Shown: positions 1 through 8,520 of the stretch, piece after piece
Position numbering within the stretch: position 1 is the stretch's first letter
Layout of the letters: each line of letters opens with the position of its first letter
From: Clostridiales bacterium
GTDB lineage: Bacteria > Bacillota > Clostridia > Oscillospirales > CAG-382
Direction: 5' to 3'
Assembly (NCBI GenBank): GCA_003343885.1
Contig: QAKH01000070.1
Coordinates: 1-27,497 of the forward strand
DNA length: 27,497 nucleotides
Notes under the pieces: model-generated
Databases searched by the model: none
Seen by the model: only the letters and a program-made list of their open reading frames with translations
Told to the model about the DNA's origin: nothing
Position numbers and translations under genes: made by a program

Positions 1-60
1 GGTGTTTTATTAGATTTTTGAGTTGTTGTTATAATGGGGTTTTGTTGGTTTGCCGTCTGA

Positions 61-198
61 GTTTGTGCGGTTGAATTTATGCCGCACAAACGGGCATGCT
101 TTCGCGGAAGATTAAATCTGTTATTTTTGATTGCTCGCACGCGAAAGTTGGAGCGGCACATTGCCGCAAAGCGTGCGGGGTTTGGGGCAGAGCCCCAT
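61..198. repeat. Compound palindromic tract in intergenic DNA
   Basis: Four inverted repeats lie within 140 bp, downstream of the flavoprotein gene that ends at 214. GTTTGTGCGG (61-70) pairs with CCGCACAAAC (82-91). CGCACGC (136-142) pairs with GCGTGCG (171-177) and encloses GCGGCA (153-158) / TGCCGC (162-167), giving a nested stem. GGGGC-AGA-GCCCC follows at 184-196. No open reading frame of note is visible. The nested stems could end the minus-strand transcript, but no U-tract is evident. The compact GC-rich form also resembles interspersed palindromic (REP-like) elements. Which of these is right cannot be decided from one copy. Confidence 0.55.
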
Positions 199-213
199 AA
201 ATAATAGCAGAGC

Positions 214-1527
214 TTATCTTGATGCAGCGCTTTTTGCGGCAAGGTAAGCCGTAGAAAAAGCAATTTGCAGGTTAAAGCCTCCTGTATATGCGTCAACGTC
301 CATAACTTCACCGGCAAAATAAAGTCCTTTTGCCAATTTTGACTCCATTGTAGAGGGATTTATCTGCTTTACGTTGACGCCCCCGGCGGTAACAACCGCC
401 TCGGATATGGGGCGAAACGCCGATATATCAATAGAAAACTTTTTAAAAGATTCTGCCATTGCCCTTCTGCGTCCCTTATTTATACCGTTAGGTTTCTCAT
501 TCGGCAAAACGCCGCAATACCGGCAGAACGGCTCGCACATGCTTTTCGGAAGCATTTCACCAAGCACGTTTACTATGTCGCGGTTCGGATACTCAGAAAA
601 CAACCCGACAAGTCTTTCAACTATAACCGATACGTCAAGCGCCGGTTTTAAATCTATGTCGGCACGGTACTTGTCCGCACTGAAAGAACGCATGTGCGCC
701 GAGGCGCTGAGAACAAGCGGTCCTGATATTCCGAAATGAGTGAACAACAGCTCTCCCTGTTTTGAAAAGACCGTTTTTCCGTTCTCTGTACAAACCATGT
801 TAAGACAAATATTTTTTAATGTAAGTCCGCTGAGAGAAGAGCACATTTCCGCTTCCTTACACTCAAGCGGCACAAGCGACGGCTTCAGCTCAATTATTTC
901 ATGTCCGAAATCCGCAGCGAACTTATACCCGTCTCCGTCAGAGCCGGTCTGCGGATACGACACGCCGCCCGTGCAAATAACCACACGCTCAAACTCGTAT
1001 TTTCTATCATTCGAGTCAACAAGCACAAATCCGCCGTCCGATTTTGAAACGGAGCAAATTTTCTCGTTTATCACCTTTACGCCGACGTTTTTAAGCCGGT
1101 TCTTCAAGGCTCTTAACACGTCAAGCGACTTATCCGTCGCCGGAAACACACGGTTTCCCCTTTCGGTTTTCAGCTCGACTCCGAGACTTTCAAAATACTC
1201 CATGACCTTTTTCGGAGGGAACGCTTTGTATGAAGCATAGAGAAATTTAGGGTTTGACATAACGCTTGAAATAAACTCCTCTGAGGTACAGTCGTTTGTA
1301 AGATTGCATCTGCCCTTACCGGTAATCAGAAGCTTTTTTCCGAGATAAGCGTTGTCAAAATATTCCTCCGACGAAAGGTGCTTCTGCGATTTATTCTTTT
1401 CAAAAAGCGTTACCTGTGCCCCGTTTTCCGATGCCAGGCAAGAACACAAAAGTCCTGCCGCTCCGGCGCCGATTACCGCAATATTAACTTTGTTACCAGA
1501 GTTGCCGGAATTTCCCGTTACCTGCAT
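214..1527 (-). CDS. NAD(P)/FAD-dependent oxidoreductase, HI0933/BaiN (YhiN) family
   Basis: A 437-residue flavoprotein of usual length for the family (about 400-430). An N-terminal Rossmann dinucleotide-binding motif GAGAAG sits at residues 20-25, after a short low-complexity GNSGNSGN lead. The family-typical GKGRCNLTN stretch follows near residues 70-78. The C-terminal FAD-contacting segment GLYFAGEVMDVDAYTGGFN closes the fold. The family is cytosolic. One member (BaiN) was reported to act in bile-acid dehydroxylation, but most have no proven substrate, so no specific reaction is claimed. The ATG at 1525-1527 has an AGAGAGG SD about 8 nt upstream. It lies 23 bp after the RpiR-type regulator and is probably cotranscribed with it. 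Confidence 0.9.
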   Translation of the reverse strand: MQVTGNSGNSGNKVNIAVIGAGAAGLLCSCLASENGAQVTLFEKNKSQKHLSSEEYFDNAYLGKKLLITGKGRCNLTNDCTSEEFISSVMSNPKFLYASYKAFPPKKVMEYFESLGVELKTERGNRVFPATDKSLDVLRALKNRLKNVGVKVINEKICSVSKSDGGFVLVDSNDRKYEFERVVICTGGVSYPQTGSDGDGYKFAADFGHEIIELKPSLVPLECKEAEMCSSLSGLTLKNICLNMVCTENGKTVFSKQGELLFTHFGISGPLVLSASAHMRSFSADKYRADIDLKPALDVSVIVERLVGLFSEYPNRDIVNVLGEMLPKSMCEPFCRYCGVLPNEKPNGINKGRRRAMAESFKKFSIDISAFRPISEAVVTAGGVNVKQINPSTMESKLAKGLYFAGEVMDVDAYTGGFNLQIAFSTAYLAAKSAASR

Positions 1528-1550
1528 TAATTTTTCCTCTCTGCTTTCCG

Positions 1551-2417
1551 TTACTTGCTTATGGGGGCTTCGTACACGTCATATTCGTCCCAGATTTCTT
1601 CAAGCTCGTTGAACGTTTCCTGGATTGTATCCCTGTTTTTCTTTCCGACAGCAACTATAAGCGCATTGATAATGCTTAGCGGCGCTACAAGAGAATCGAC
1701 AAACGACGCCATGTCGCTCCTTGCAAAGAGCTTTATATCCGCAAATGCCGTTATAGGCGCTATATCGCTGTCTGTCAGCGCAATTACCTTTGCTCCACGC
1801 TTTTTGGCAAATTCAGCGGCGGTTTTCGTGCGCTTTGAATATCTCGGGTATGAAATCGCAATAAGCACATCTTTGTCTGATATTCGGAAAATCTCCTCAA
1901 ACATCTCACTTGCGCTGTTGGAGCTGACATGATGTACGTTGTCAAAAATATATCGGAAATAGTGGTTCATGAAATCGGCAAGCATATGGCTTGAACGCTT
2001 ACCGATGATGTATATGTTTTCCGCAGAACAAATAGTTTCCACCGCATTCTCAAAAGCGGAATCGTCAAGGCTGCCGAGCGAAGCCTTAAGATTGTTCATA
2101 TCCGCCGAAACAACCGATTGCAGAATATTTCTGTCGCCTATGAGGTTGTCGGCAACGTCTATTCTCTGTACTGCCGTTAGCTTTGATCTTAAGCTTTTCT
2201 GAAGCTCGCCCTGAAAATCCGGGTATCCGGTAAATCCGAGTTCAATGGCAAACCGCACGACCGTCGACTCGGAAATACCCACGTTCGCTCCGAGCTTGGT
2301 TGCGGTTAAGTAAGCCGCTTTTTCGCTGTGTTCAAGAATATACGCCGCAATCCGTTTATGACTTTTTGACATTTCCGGAACTGCGTTTCTTATCCGTTCA
2401 AACAAATCTGTCTGCAT
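1551..2417 (-). CDS. MurR/RpiR family transcriptional regulator
   Basis: A 288-residue cytosolic DNA-binding regulator. The N-terminal HTH_6 domain (about residues 1-77) contains the helix-turn-helix TKLGANVGISESTVVRF (40-56). A SIS phosphosugar-binding domain (about 125-260) includes IYIIGKRSSH and DVLIAISYPRYS. RpiR proteins usually sense a phosphosugar and control adjacent sugar or amino-sugar genes. Here the only downstream gene is a flavoprotein, so the ligand is unknown. The ATG has a GGAG SD. A strong promoter (2558-2586) and two palindromes (2433-2447 and 2462-2487) lie upstream and make autoregulation plausible. That last point is inference. Confidence 0.92.
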   Translation of the reverse strand: MQTDLFERIRNAVPEMSKSHKRIAAYILEHSEKAAYLTATKLGANVGISESTVVRFAIELGFTGYPDFQGELQKSLRSKLTAVQRIDVADNLIGDRNILQSVVSADMNNLKASLGSLDDSAFENAVETICSAENIYIIGKRSSHMLADFMNHYFRYIFDNVHHVSSNSASEMFEEIFRISDKDVLIAISYPRYSKRTKTAAEFAKKRGAKVIALTDSDIAPITAFADIKLFARSDMASFVDSLVAPLSIINALIVAVGKKNRDTIQETFNELEEIWDEYDVYEAPISK

Positions 2418-2432
2418 TTTTCTTCTCCGTAG

Positions 2433-2447
2433 TGCCGCATTGCGGCA
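2433..2447. promoter_or_regulatory. 15-bp perfect palindrome in the rpiR-type gene leader
   Basis: TGCCGCA-T-TGCGGCA is a perfect palindrome 16 bp upstream of the start codon at 2417, just before the SD. It can be read as an operator for the regulator or as a small leader hairpin that limits ribosome access. A related GCGGCA/TGCCGC pair occurs at 153-167, beyond the end of the same two-gene unit. Confidence 0.4.
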
Positions 2448-2461
2448 ATATTGATTTACCT

Positions 2462-2487
2462 GTAAGCTTATGTGAGTTTATGCTTAC
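2462..2487. promoter_or_regulatory. 26-bp imperfect palindrome, candidate operator
   Basis: GTAAGC (2462-2467) and GCTTAC (2482-2487) form the outer arms, with two more matching pairs inside. It lies 45-70 bp upstream of the RpiR-type gene and downstream of its predicted promoter. A dimeric HTH repressor could use such a site. The link to this regulator is inferred from position only. Confidence 0.4.
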
Positions 2488-2503
2488 TTCTTTTTTGTAT
2501 CAC

Positions 2504-2542
2504 AAAAACGGACGGAAATTGCAAATGTCAAAAAACCGTCCG
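2504..2542 (-). terminator. Terminator-like hairpin in the leader of the rpiR-type gene (possible attenuator)
   Basis: Read on the minus strand, CGGACGG (2542-2536) pairs with CCGTCCG (2515-2509) and is followed by TTTTT (2508-2504). The stem has 7 bp and a 20-nt loop. It lies between the predicted promoter and the start codon, so it would act inside the leader. The long loop weakens the call; a pair of operator half-sites is the alternative reading. Confidence 0.35.
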
Positions 2543-2557
2543 ATTTATTTATTTTTA

Positions 2558-2586
2558 ATTATCTCATTTTACATTTAATTTGTCAA
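2558..2586 (-). promoter_or_regulatory. Sigma-A-type promoter for the rpiR-type gene
   Basis: On the minus strand a perfect -35 TTGACA (2586-2581) is followed by a 17-bp spacer and -10 GATAAT (2563-2558), in AT-rich DNA. It points at the regulator gene and implies a leader of about 135 nt. Confidence 0.75.
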
Positions 2587-2654
2587 GTTATATTGAAAAT
2601 TTCAAGTAATTTCTATTGCAAATCCACATGTTTTAAGCTTGTTCCGTCACAACA

Positions 2655-2683
2655 TTGACAGAAATACGACGATGTGGTATCCT
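2655..2683 (+). promoter_or_regulatory. Sigma-A-type promoter for addB
   Basis: A perfect -35 TTGACA (2655-2660), a 17-bp spacer and -10 TATCCT (2678-2683, four of six consensus bases). The addB start codon follows 34 bp later with a GGAGGG SD at 2705-2710. Confidence 0.6.
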
Positions 2684-2717
2684 TTAGGTATAAAAGGGCG
2701 ATGCGGAGGGATTTTCT

Positions 2718-5700
2718 ATGCTCAAACGTGTATTCGGGCTTCACGGCACCGGAAAAAGCGAATATATATTAAAAATGCTTGAAGAGTGCGTAGGCAGGAA
2801 AGAGGAAGCTTTTCTCATCGTCCCCGAACAGCAGGCTGTTTCGGCGGAACGACTGCTCATAGACCGTCTCGGAAACCCGGCGAACATGTACGTCGAGGTT
2901 ATAAATTTCAAAAGGCTTTGCAACCGTGTTTTCCGTGAAAGCGGAGGAATCGCCGGCGGAACCGCCGACAATGTAGTATGTCAGATAGCCATGAGCCACG
3001 TACTGAGCCAGGTTTCAGACATGCTTTCCGAATACTCGGCAATTTCCGAAAACCCGGATTTTGCACTTCGCATGCTGAGTGTTTCTGAGGAAATGCACCG
3101 CTGTCGGATAACGCCGGAGGCAATTGAAAATATCTGCAAGCTCGATGAAATAAGCAAAAACACGAGGCTGTGCGCCAAGCTTCGGGATATCTCTTTAATC
3201 ACAGGAGCATATGAAGCGTACACAAGCAAAAATCTTGATTTCCCGGGCGATTTGCAGGACAAGCTGATAGAAACACTGTACGGTTTTAACTTTTTTAAGG
3301 ACAAATATGTTTTTCTCGACTCTTTTTACGGTTTTACCGCACAAGAGCTTGAAATAATAGGGCGGATTATTTCGGGAGCGAAGCTGTGCTGCGTAAGCTT
3401 TTTGTGTGAAAGCGAAAAGCAGAAAGATCCATGTTTTTCCCGTGCTGTTTCAGGCGCAAAGGCGTGCCGTGCCATGGCGGCAAAATACGGCATAGAATGT
3501 AAAGATGTGTTTCTGACGGACAACCATAAGTATGAGAAAGGCAGTGCGTTGGAAACCATTGCGGCAAACTTTTCCTTTTCGGCGCTGTCCTTGCCGGAGG
3601 CTGAAAGTCCAAAGGCAGGAATACAGATAGTAAAGTGCGAAGACATATACGACGAGGTGCGTTTTGCCGTGCAGACCGTATCGGATTTGCTAACAGAAAA
3701 CGTAAAACCGAGAGAAATTGTGATATGTTCCAGAAGTCCCGGCGAATACGAGGGAATTTTGGACGACTGCTCGCACTTAACAGGTATTCCGTTAACCTAC
3801 GACAAGCGCTCGGATCTCTCTGTAACTCCGGTAGCGGCGCTTGTAAACGCGGCGTTTGACGTTTATTTTTCATGGAGCAAAAACTCCGTAATTTCCTACA
3901 TCAAAACAGGATTATCCGGTCTTGACGACCGGTCCGCAGACATTCTTGAGCTGTACATGCAAACCTGGAACATAGGAGGAAAGGCATATTTTCACGAAGA
4001 GTGGCTGATGAATCCGTTAGGACTGCGTGAAACGCCTCCTGACGAACGGCTTCTTGAAAAAATACGTGCGGCAAGGGACGATGTTTTGTCCGTACTTGAC
4101 GCTTTCTGCCAAGAACTTGACAAAGCCTCAACCGCTAAGGATATTTGCAGGGTGATATACAACCTTACTCTCAATATTGCCCGGCTTAATTCTTCACAGT
4201 ATTTTGACGACAAGGCTGACGGAGAGTATATTGACCTTTTATACCGCCTGCTTGACAGCATAGCATCCACCATAGGCGGCGAGCAGATTTCCGCACGCCG
4301 TTTTTCCGAATTGCTCCGCTCGGTAATGCGTTCGGTATTTTCCGGAAAAATCCCCGAGAGTATTGACAGTATCCGTTTCAGCGATGTTTCGTTAATGAGA
4401 GCGGACTCGGTAAAATATGTCATTCTTTTGGGCGCCAACGACGGAGTTTTTCCGCAAAAGCCCAAAGCCGACAACCTTCTCGGCAACAGTGAACGGCGCT
4501 TGCTGCGCTCAGCCGGACTTGATATCTGGGAGCCTGACGAGGACAAGGCGTATGACGAGCTGTTTCTTGCATACACGGCGCTGTGTTCCGCAAGCCGCGG
4601 CGCGTTTGTAACATACCGTTCGCACACGGTATCGGGGACAGAATTATATCCGTCCGTGATAATCGGACTGCTAAAGCATTTATGCGGCATAAAAGAAGAA
4701 ATACGGACGGAAACTCCGCTTAAAGCCTTGAGCGACGAGTATTTGTTTTCGGAATTTCTCACCATGCGTCCCGGAACAGAAAAGAACACTGTTTTTAAAT
4801 ATTTCAAGGACAAACCGGAATTCAGCGAAAGAATGGCACGGCTTTATAAGCCTGACGACAGTCTTGAAGCGCTTTCCGAAAACAGCCTTGAAGCGCTGTA
4901 CGGAGATGGAGATATAGTCAGCAGTTATTCAAAGCTTGAAAAGTTCCGCAGGTGTCCTTTTTCGTATTTCTGCGCCTACACCTTAAGGCTGTCGCCTCAG
5001 GCAAAGGGCGAGATAGGAGCGGCGGAACACGGCAATATCGTTCACAAGATTCTTGAAGAAACCGTTCCGGTTATATGCAGTAAAGCATCGCAAAACGAGT
5101 CCTTCGGGGAAGGCGAGCTTGAACGCATAGTGAGAACAAATCTGGACGAGCTGTTAAAACGCCTTATGCCGGAATCGGGAGCGCTGTCAAACAGGTTCAG
5201 GCACATGTTTAAAAAGATAGAAACCTCACTTATTCCTCTTTGCAAAATGATTGTGGAGGAACTTCGAGCAAGCAAATTCGTGCCGGTTGATTTTGAGTTG
5301 GACCTGTCCGACGCCGGAAACGTAGCGCCTGCCGAGATACCGCTTCAAGACGGAAAAATGCTTAAAATAATCGGTAAAATAGACAGAGTTGACCTGTTTA
5401 AAGATCCTAAGACGGAAAAAAGCTGGATACGAATCACCGACTATAAGACCGGCTCGACAAAGTTTAATCTTGACGACGTTAAAAGCGGCTTTAATCTCCA
5501 GATGCTGTTATATCTTTACACGCTTGTGAAAAACGGTTCGGAGCAGTACGGAAACGTATATCCTGCCGGAGTCATTTACACCACAGTCGTACCGCCGTCG
5601 GGAAAAGATGATATTTCAAATACCTGCAAGCCCGACTATTCCGAGCCGGAATTTAAAGCCGAAACATCCGGCATTGTGGTAAACGATTTTGACGTGGTTT

Positions 5701-5948
5701 TCGCCATGGACCGCTCCGGTTCCGGACAATTCATACCTGTCAAGCTTAAAGACGGCATGCTTGACAAAAACGCAAAAAACACCCTTTCTTTCGACGATTT
5801 TGCGGCTCTTCTTGAAGAATCCGTAAAATTTGCCGGCGAAATGGCCGACGGAATACGGCACGGCGACAAGCGTGCCATTCCCGAAAGTCCGAAAGGAAAG
5901 GATGTCTGTGAATTTTGTGATTATTCTGAAATTTGTCCGGCAAAGTAG
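2718..5948 (+). CDS. addB: AddB/RexB subunit of the AddAB helicase-nuclease (PD-(D/E)XK)
   Basis: A 1076-residue protein close to Firmicute AddB length (about 1150). AddAB processes double-strand DNA breaks for RecA. A Walker A motif GLHGTGKS sits at residues 7-14. The C-terminal nuclease domain carries ITDYKTG and GKIDRVDLF, typical of RecB-family PD-(D/E)XK. The Fe-S staple is intact: C746 (in RRCPFSYFC) plus C1064-x2-C1067-x5-C1073 at the extreme C terminus, the AddB spacing. The motor-like N-terminal half is degenerate, as expected for AddB. The start has a GGAGGG SD and its own promoter. addA, which usually follows addB in Firmicutes, is absent; the next gene is a convergent MATE exporter. 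The partner must be elsewhere or missing. Confidence 0.93.
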   Translation: MLKRVFGLHGTGKSEYILKMLEECVGRKEEAFLIVPEQQAVSAERLLIDRLGNPANMYVEVINFKRLCNRVFRESGGIAGGTADNVVCQIAMSHVLSQVSDMLSEYSAISENPDFALRMLSVSEEMHRCRITPEAIENICKLDEISKNTRLCAKLRDISLITGAYEAYTSKNLDFPGDLQDKLIETLYGFNFFKDKYVFLDSFYGFTAQELEIIGRIISGAKLCCVSFLCESEKQKDPCFSRAVSGAKACRAMAAKYGIECKDVFLTDNHKYEKGSALETIAANFSFSALSLPEAESPKAGIQIVKCEDIYDEVRFAVQTVSDLLTENVKPREIVICSRSPGEYEGILDDCSHLTGIPLTYDKRSDLSVTPVAALVNAAFDVYFSWSKNSVISYIKTGLSGLDDRSADILELYMQTWNIGGKAYFHEEWLMNPLGLRETPPDERLLEKIRAARDDVLSVLDAFCQELDKASTAKDICRVIYNLTLNIARLNSSQYFDDKADGEYIDLLYRLLDSIASTIGGEQISARRFSELLRSVMRSVFSGKIPESIDSIRFSDVSLMRADSVKYVILLGANDGVFPQKPKADNLLGNSERRLLRSAGLDIWEPDEDKAYDELFLAYTALCSASRGAFVTYRSHTVSGTELYPSVIIGLLKHLCGIKEEIRTETPLKALSDEYLFSEFLTMRPGTEKNTVFKYFKDKPEFSERMARLYKPDDSLEALSENSLEALYGDGDIVSSYSKLEKFRRCPFSYFCAYTLRLSPQAKGEIGAAEHGNIVHKILEETVPVICSKASQNESFGEGELERIVRTNLDELLKRLMPESGALSNRFRHMFKKIETSLIPLCKMIVEELRASKFVPVDFELDLSDAGNVAPAEIPLQDGKMLKIIGKIDRVDLFKDPKTEKSWIRITDYKTGSTKFNLDDVKSGFNLQMLLYLYTLVKNGSEQYGNVYPAGVIYTTVVPPSGKDDISNTCKPDYSEPEFKAETSGIVVNDFDVVFAMDRSGSGQFIPVKLKDGMLDKNAKNTLSFDDFAALLEESVKFAGEMADGIRHGDKRAIPESPKGKDVCEFCDYSEICPAK

Positions 5949-5990
5949 CTTATTCTGCCTGCCGCGGTTTTCTTTGCCGTTATGATTTTT
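5938..5990 (+). terminator. Possible terminator after addB
   Basis: CGGCAAAG (5938-5945, overlapping the stop codon) pairs with CTTTGCCG (5972-5979), followed by TTATGATTTTT. The 26-nt loop is long, so this is a weak call. Confidence 0.35.
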
Positions 5991-6043
5991 CGAATGCGCT
6001 TTTCATAATACGCAGTTTATTTTAATTTTATTTTAAACGTATT

Positions 6044-7441
6044 TTATACTCCATTTTCAACATGGCTATGGCTGTCCATATTTTTAAGAGTTTTTCTGAA
6101 CTGAACGAAAAACATTAAAGAAGTGGTGCATACCGCGATAAAGTCCGCAACGGGTTCGGCAAGAAATACGGCGAAAGTTTTATCGGCAAAAAACACCGGC
6201 AATATGTAAATAAGCGGAATGAGCAGAATAAGTTTTCTTAAAGCAGCCAAAAACAGCGAGCTTTTGGCATTGCCTATTGCGACAAACGTCTGCTGGCACG
6301 CAATCTGTACGCCCATCAGTACCGACACTGCGAAAAATATTCGCGCCGGTCCTTTTGTATACTCTATCAGAGCCGGGTTGTCCCCGAAGAGTCTTGCGAA
6401 AAAGCCGGGGAAAAGCATGACCGACGCCCACATAACAAACGAATAAACAACGCTTATTTTTAACAGTACAAAAAATGCTTTTTTCACACGTCCGGCATTA
6501 CCCGCGCCGAAATTATAGCTTACTACCGGCTGAGCTCCCTGCACAAGTCCCTGAAGCGGAAGCATCAAAAACATATTTACACTTGAAAGTATCGTCATAG
6601 ATCCGACTGCTATATCTCCGCCGTACTCTTGAAGCGAAGAGTTAAAACAAGCTGACAGCACGCTTTCGGTCGCCTGCATTATAAAAGGCGAAAGTCCGAG
6701 AGCTATACAGGAGAACAGCAAGCCGAAATCGGGGACGATATTTTCTATTCTCATGCGCAGAACCGGCTTTTTGCCGAACATGAAAAAAAGTACCCAGACA
6801 GTCGAAACGCCCTGAGAAATAACCGTCGCAAGAGCCGCTCCCTTTACTCCCATATCAAAAAGGAAAATGAATACCGGATCAAGTACTATATTGCATACTG
6901 CGCCTATAAGCACGGTTTTCATGCTCACCGAAGCAAAACCCTGAGCCGTGATAAATGCGTTCATTCCGAGCGCAATTTCAACAAACACCGTTCCGAGCAC
7001 ATATATTTTTATATACTCGCAGGCATAGTCTATTGTATCGGGACTTGCGCCGAACAACATCAAAAACTCCCTGTGCCATATGCTGAAAACAACCGTCAGA
7101 ACAAGGGATACCGCTATTTGCGCAGTGAAGCACCCTGAAAGTATTTTCTCCGCCTTTTTGTAATTTCCCTCTCCCATTGCTATGGCTGATTTAGGAGCTC
7201 CGCCGTAACATATCAGCGCTGAAAACGCGGCGATAAACAAAATAATCGGCTGGCATACGCCAAGACCTGTAAGCGCCTTTTCTCCGATAACTTCTATGTT
7301 GCCTATGTATATGCGGTCAACAAGGTTGTATAACATGTTGACAATCTGAGCCGTTACTGTCGGAAGCGCAAGCTTTATTATCAGCTTTGATATTTTCTCT
7401 GTTCCGAGATATGAGTTTGACGTGGCAGCTGAACCGTTCAT
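6044..7441 (-). CDS. MATE family multidrug/metabolite efflux transporter
   Basis: A 465-residue integral membrane protein made almost wholly of hydrophobic helices, consistent with the 12-TM MATE fold as two MatE halves. The N-terminal half has LALPTVTAQIVNMLYNLVDRIYIG, the usual first-helix region. The second half contains LPLQGLVQGAQPVVSYNFGAGN, the matching repeat signature. MATE proteins expel cationic drugs or metabolites using Na+ or H+ gradients; the substrate cannot be read from sequence. A predicted promoter lies at 7496-7524. The SD is weak (TAGGA close to the ATG). It is transcribed alone, convergent with addB. Confidence 0.93.
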   Translation of the reverse strand: MNGSAATSNSYLGTEKISKLIIKLALPTVTAQIVNMLYNLVDRIYIGNIEVIGEKALTGLGVCQPIILFIAAFSALICYGGAPKSAIAMGEGNYKKAEKILSGCFTAQIAVSLVLTVVFSIWHREFLMLFGASPDTIDYACEYIKIYVLGTVFVEIALGMNAFITAQGFASVSMKTVLIGAVCNIVLDPVFIFLFDMGVKGAALATVISQGVSTVWVLFFMFGKKPVLRMRIENIVPDFGLLFSCIALGLSPFIMQATESVLSACFNSSLQEYGGDIAVGSMTILSSVNMFLMLPLQGLVQGAQPVVSYNFGAGNAGRVKKAFFVLLKISVVYSFVMWASVMLFPGFFARLFGDNPALIEYTKGPARIFFAVSVLMGVQIACQQTFVAIGNAKSSLFLAALRKLILLIPLIYILPVFFADKTFAVFLAEPVADFIAVCTTSLMFFVQFRKTLKNMDSHSHVENGV

Positions 7442-7495
7442 ATTCCTATTGTTTTTTCATTCCTGTCTGCTTGAAATTATAGAATGTATTTGAGT

Positions 7496-7524
7496 ATTAT
7501 AGCACTCGTTTCAGCAAAAGTCCA
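7496..7524 (-). promoter_or_regulatory. Promoter for the MATE gene
   Basis: On the minus strand -35 TGGACT (7524-7519), 17-bp spacer and a perfect -10 TATAAT (7501-7496). It lies about 55 bp upstream of the start codon. Confidence 0.6.
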
Positions 7525-7583
7525 TAGTTTTTGAAAAAATCAAATAACTTTCACATTCTTCAAGATTTGACCAAGACCAGACT

Positions 7584-7615
7584 CAAGCATTGACTAAGCA
7601 TTGAATCAGGCATTG
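7584..7615. repeat. Three short direct repeats of an AGCATTGA-type unit
   Basis: The octamer AGCATTGA occurs twice and a GGCATTGA variant once, at 11-12 bp spacing. The third copy overlaps the stop codon of the M50 protease gene. The unit is too short to assign a role; it may be a trace of local slippage at the gene end. Confidence 0.35.
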
Positions 7616-8241
7616 ACGCAATAATCCGAACTTTCTTTCTTTGCGTAAACTCCTATAAACACACAGACACAGAATATTATAAGAGAAAAATTACAGCCTG
7701 TCACGTTCAACAGCCATAGTCCCCCGAGAGTTAAAAAAAGAAACGAAAAATAAGAAACGGTATCCGCACATTTCTGCGCCTTCTCATAAGGAAGCAGAGC
7801 GTACAGCGCCGCTTCCAAAGCTCTCGCTCCGTCAAGCGTTTTTACGGGTACAAGATTCACAGCGGCAAGAGTAAAATTGGTAAGCGCAAAAAAAAGAGAG
7901 TATATATCCTTTACCGCCGCAAAAAATAAAAGCGCCGACAGTCCGGCGCATATATTAAATACAGCTCCGGCAAGAGCTACCGCCGCTTCCCTTTTGTAAG
8001 ACAGAATCTTTTCGTCCGAGTCAATTACCGCTCCGAACGGCATAAGCGTAATACTTCGTATTTCACAGCCGAACGCCTTTAAGAAAACTATATGTCCTGT
8101 TTCATGAATAAGCGCACTTATGAGCACCATCGCCGTAAATACGGAGAAATCAGCGTACATTAACGCTGCCGCCGCGATAAGTGCGCTTATGCTTATACGA
8201 ATACAGGTTGCCGGAATTTTAAAATAAGCGAACCGATTCAA
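7606..8241 (-). CDS. Site-2 protease family (M50), SpoIVFB-like intramembrane metalloprotease
   Basis: A 211-residue multi-pass membrane protein. The zinc site HETGH is at residues 46-50 within a hydrophobic helix. The third ligand region NLVPVKTLDGAR places Asp at 137, the same spacing as SpoIVFB of Bacillus subtilis. No PDZ or CBS domain is seen. Site-2 proteases cut substrates within the membrane; in spore formers SpoIVFB processes pro-sigma-K. Whether this one does so is unknown. The start is TTG, 1 bp after the stop of the 67-aa gene, with GGGG as a weak SD, so translational coupling is likely. A SpoIVFA-like LytM partner is not adjacent. Confidence 0.85.
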   Translation of the reverse strand: MNRFAYFKIPATCIRISISALIAAAALMYADFSVFTAMVLISALIHETGHIVFLKAFGCEIRSITLMPFGAVIDSDEKILSYKREAAVALAGAVFNICAGLSALLFFAAVKDIYSLFFALTNFTLAAVNLVPVKTLDGARALEAALYALLPYEKAQKCADTVSYFSFLFLTLGGLWLLNVTGCNFSLIIFCVCVFIGVYAKKESSDYCVNA

Positions 8242-8242
8242 T

Positions 8243-8446
8243 TCAATACCCCATATTCAAAGTCAGGTCTTCCGAAAGCCTGCCGGCAAGATCAGAAAAC
8301 GTAAGATTATCCGTATACTCCCGCACTCGCTCGTTAGCAGGCGTAATAGCCGGTACGCTTACCGTATCTTTGCGGTATTTAATGTAAAAGGCAGAGCATA
8401 TTAAAAGCAAACACAAAATGATACGAAAAAACAGAGTATTTTTCAT
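8243..8446 (-). CDS. Small single-pass membrane protein of unknown function (67 aa)
   Basis: Not recognised. A 67-residue protein with an N-terminal hydrophobic helix (about residues 5-22) followed by a charged tail of about 45 residues, predicted to lie outside the membrane core. The ATG has an AGAGGG SD. Its stop codon is 1 bp from the TTG start of the M50 protease, which suggests coupled synthesis. An accessory or anchoring role for the protease is a guess from position. It is too short to be SpoIVFA and shows no BofA-like double helix. Confidence 0.65.
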   Translation of the reverse strand: MKNTLFFRIILCLLLICSAFYIKYRKDTVSVPAITPANERVREYTDNLTFSDLAGRLSEDLTLNMGY

Positions 8447-8520
8447 TATAAAACGCCCTCTTTTCTATCGGAAAACTTCTTATTCGTAAGTATCGTACAA
8501 AGCCGCATCCCTTGGTTTGC

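Larger units (their letters stand above)
2418..2717. other. Divergent intergenic region between the regulator and addB
   Basis: This 300-bp gap has no credible gene. It carries two outward-facing promoters (minus at 2558-2586, plus at 2655-2683) plus two palindromes and one terminator-like stem on the regulator side. The middle, about 2545-2600, is strongly AT-rich. No tRNA, riboswitch core or long repeat was seen. Confidence 0.7.

Noticed and set aside
3367..4813. Long minus-strand frames inside addB (168 and 273 codons)
   Set aside because: They are antisense to a protein with clear family motifs, have no SD and no recognisable domains.
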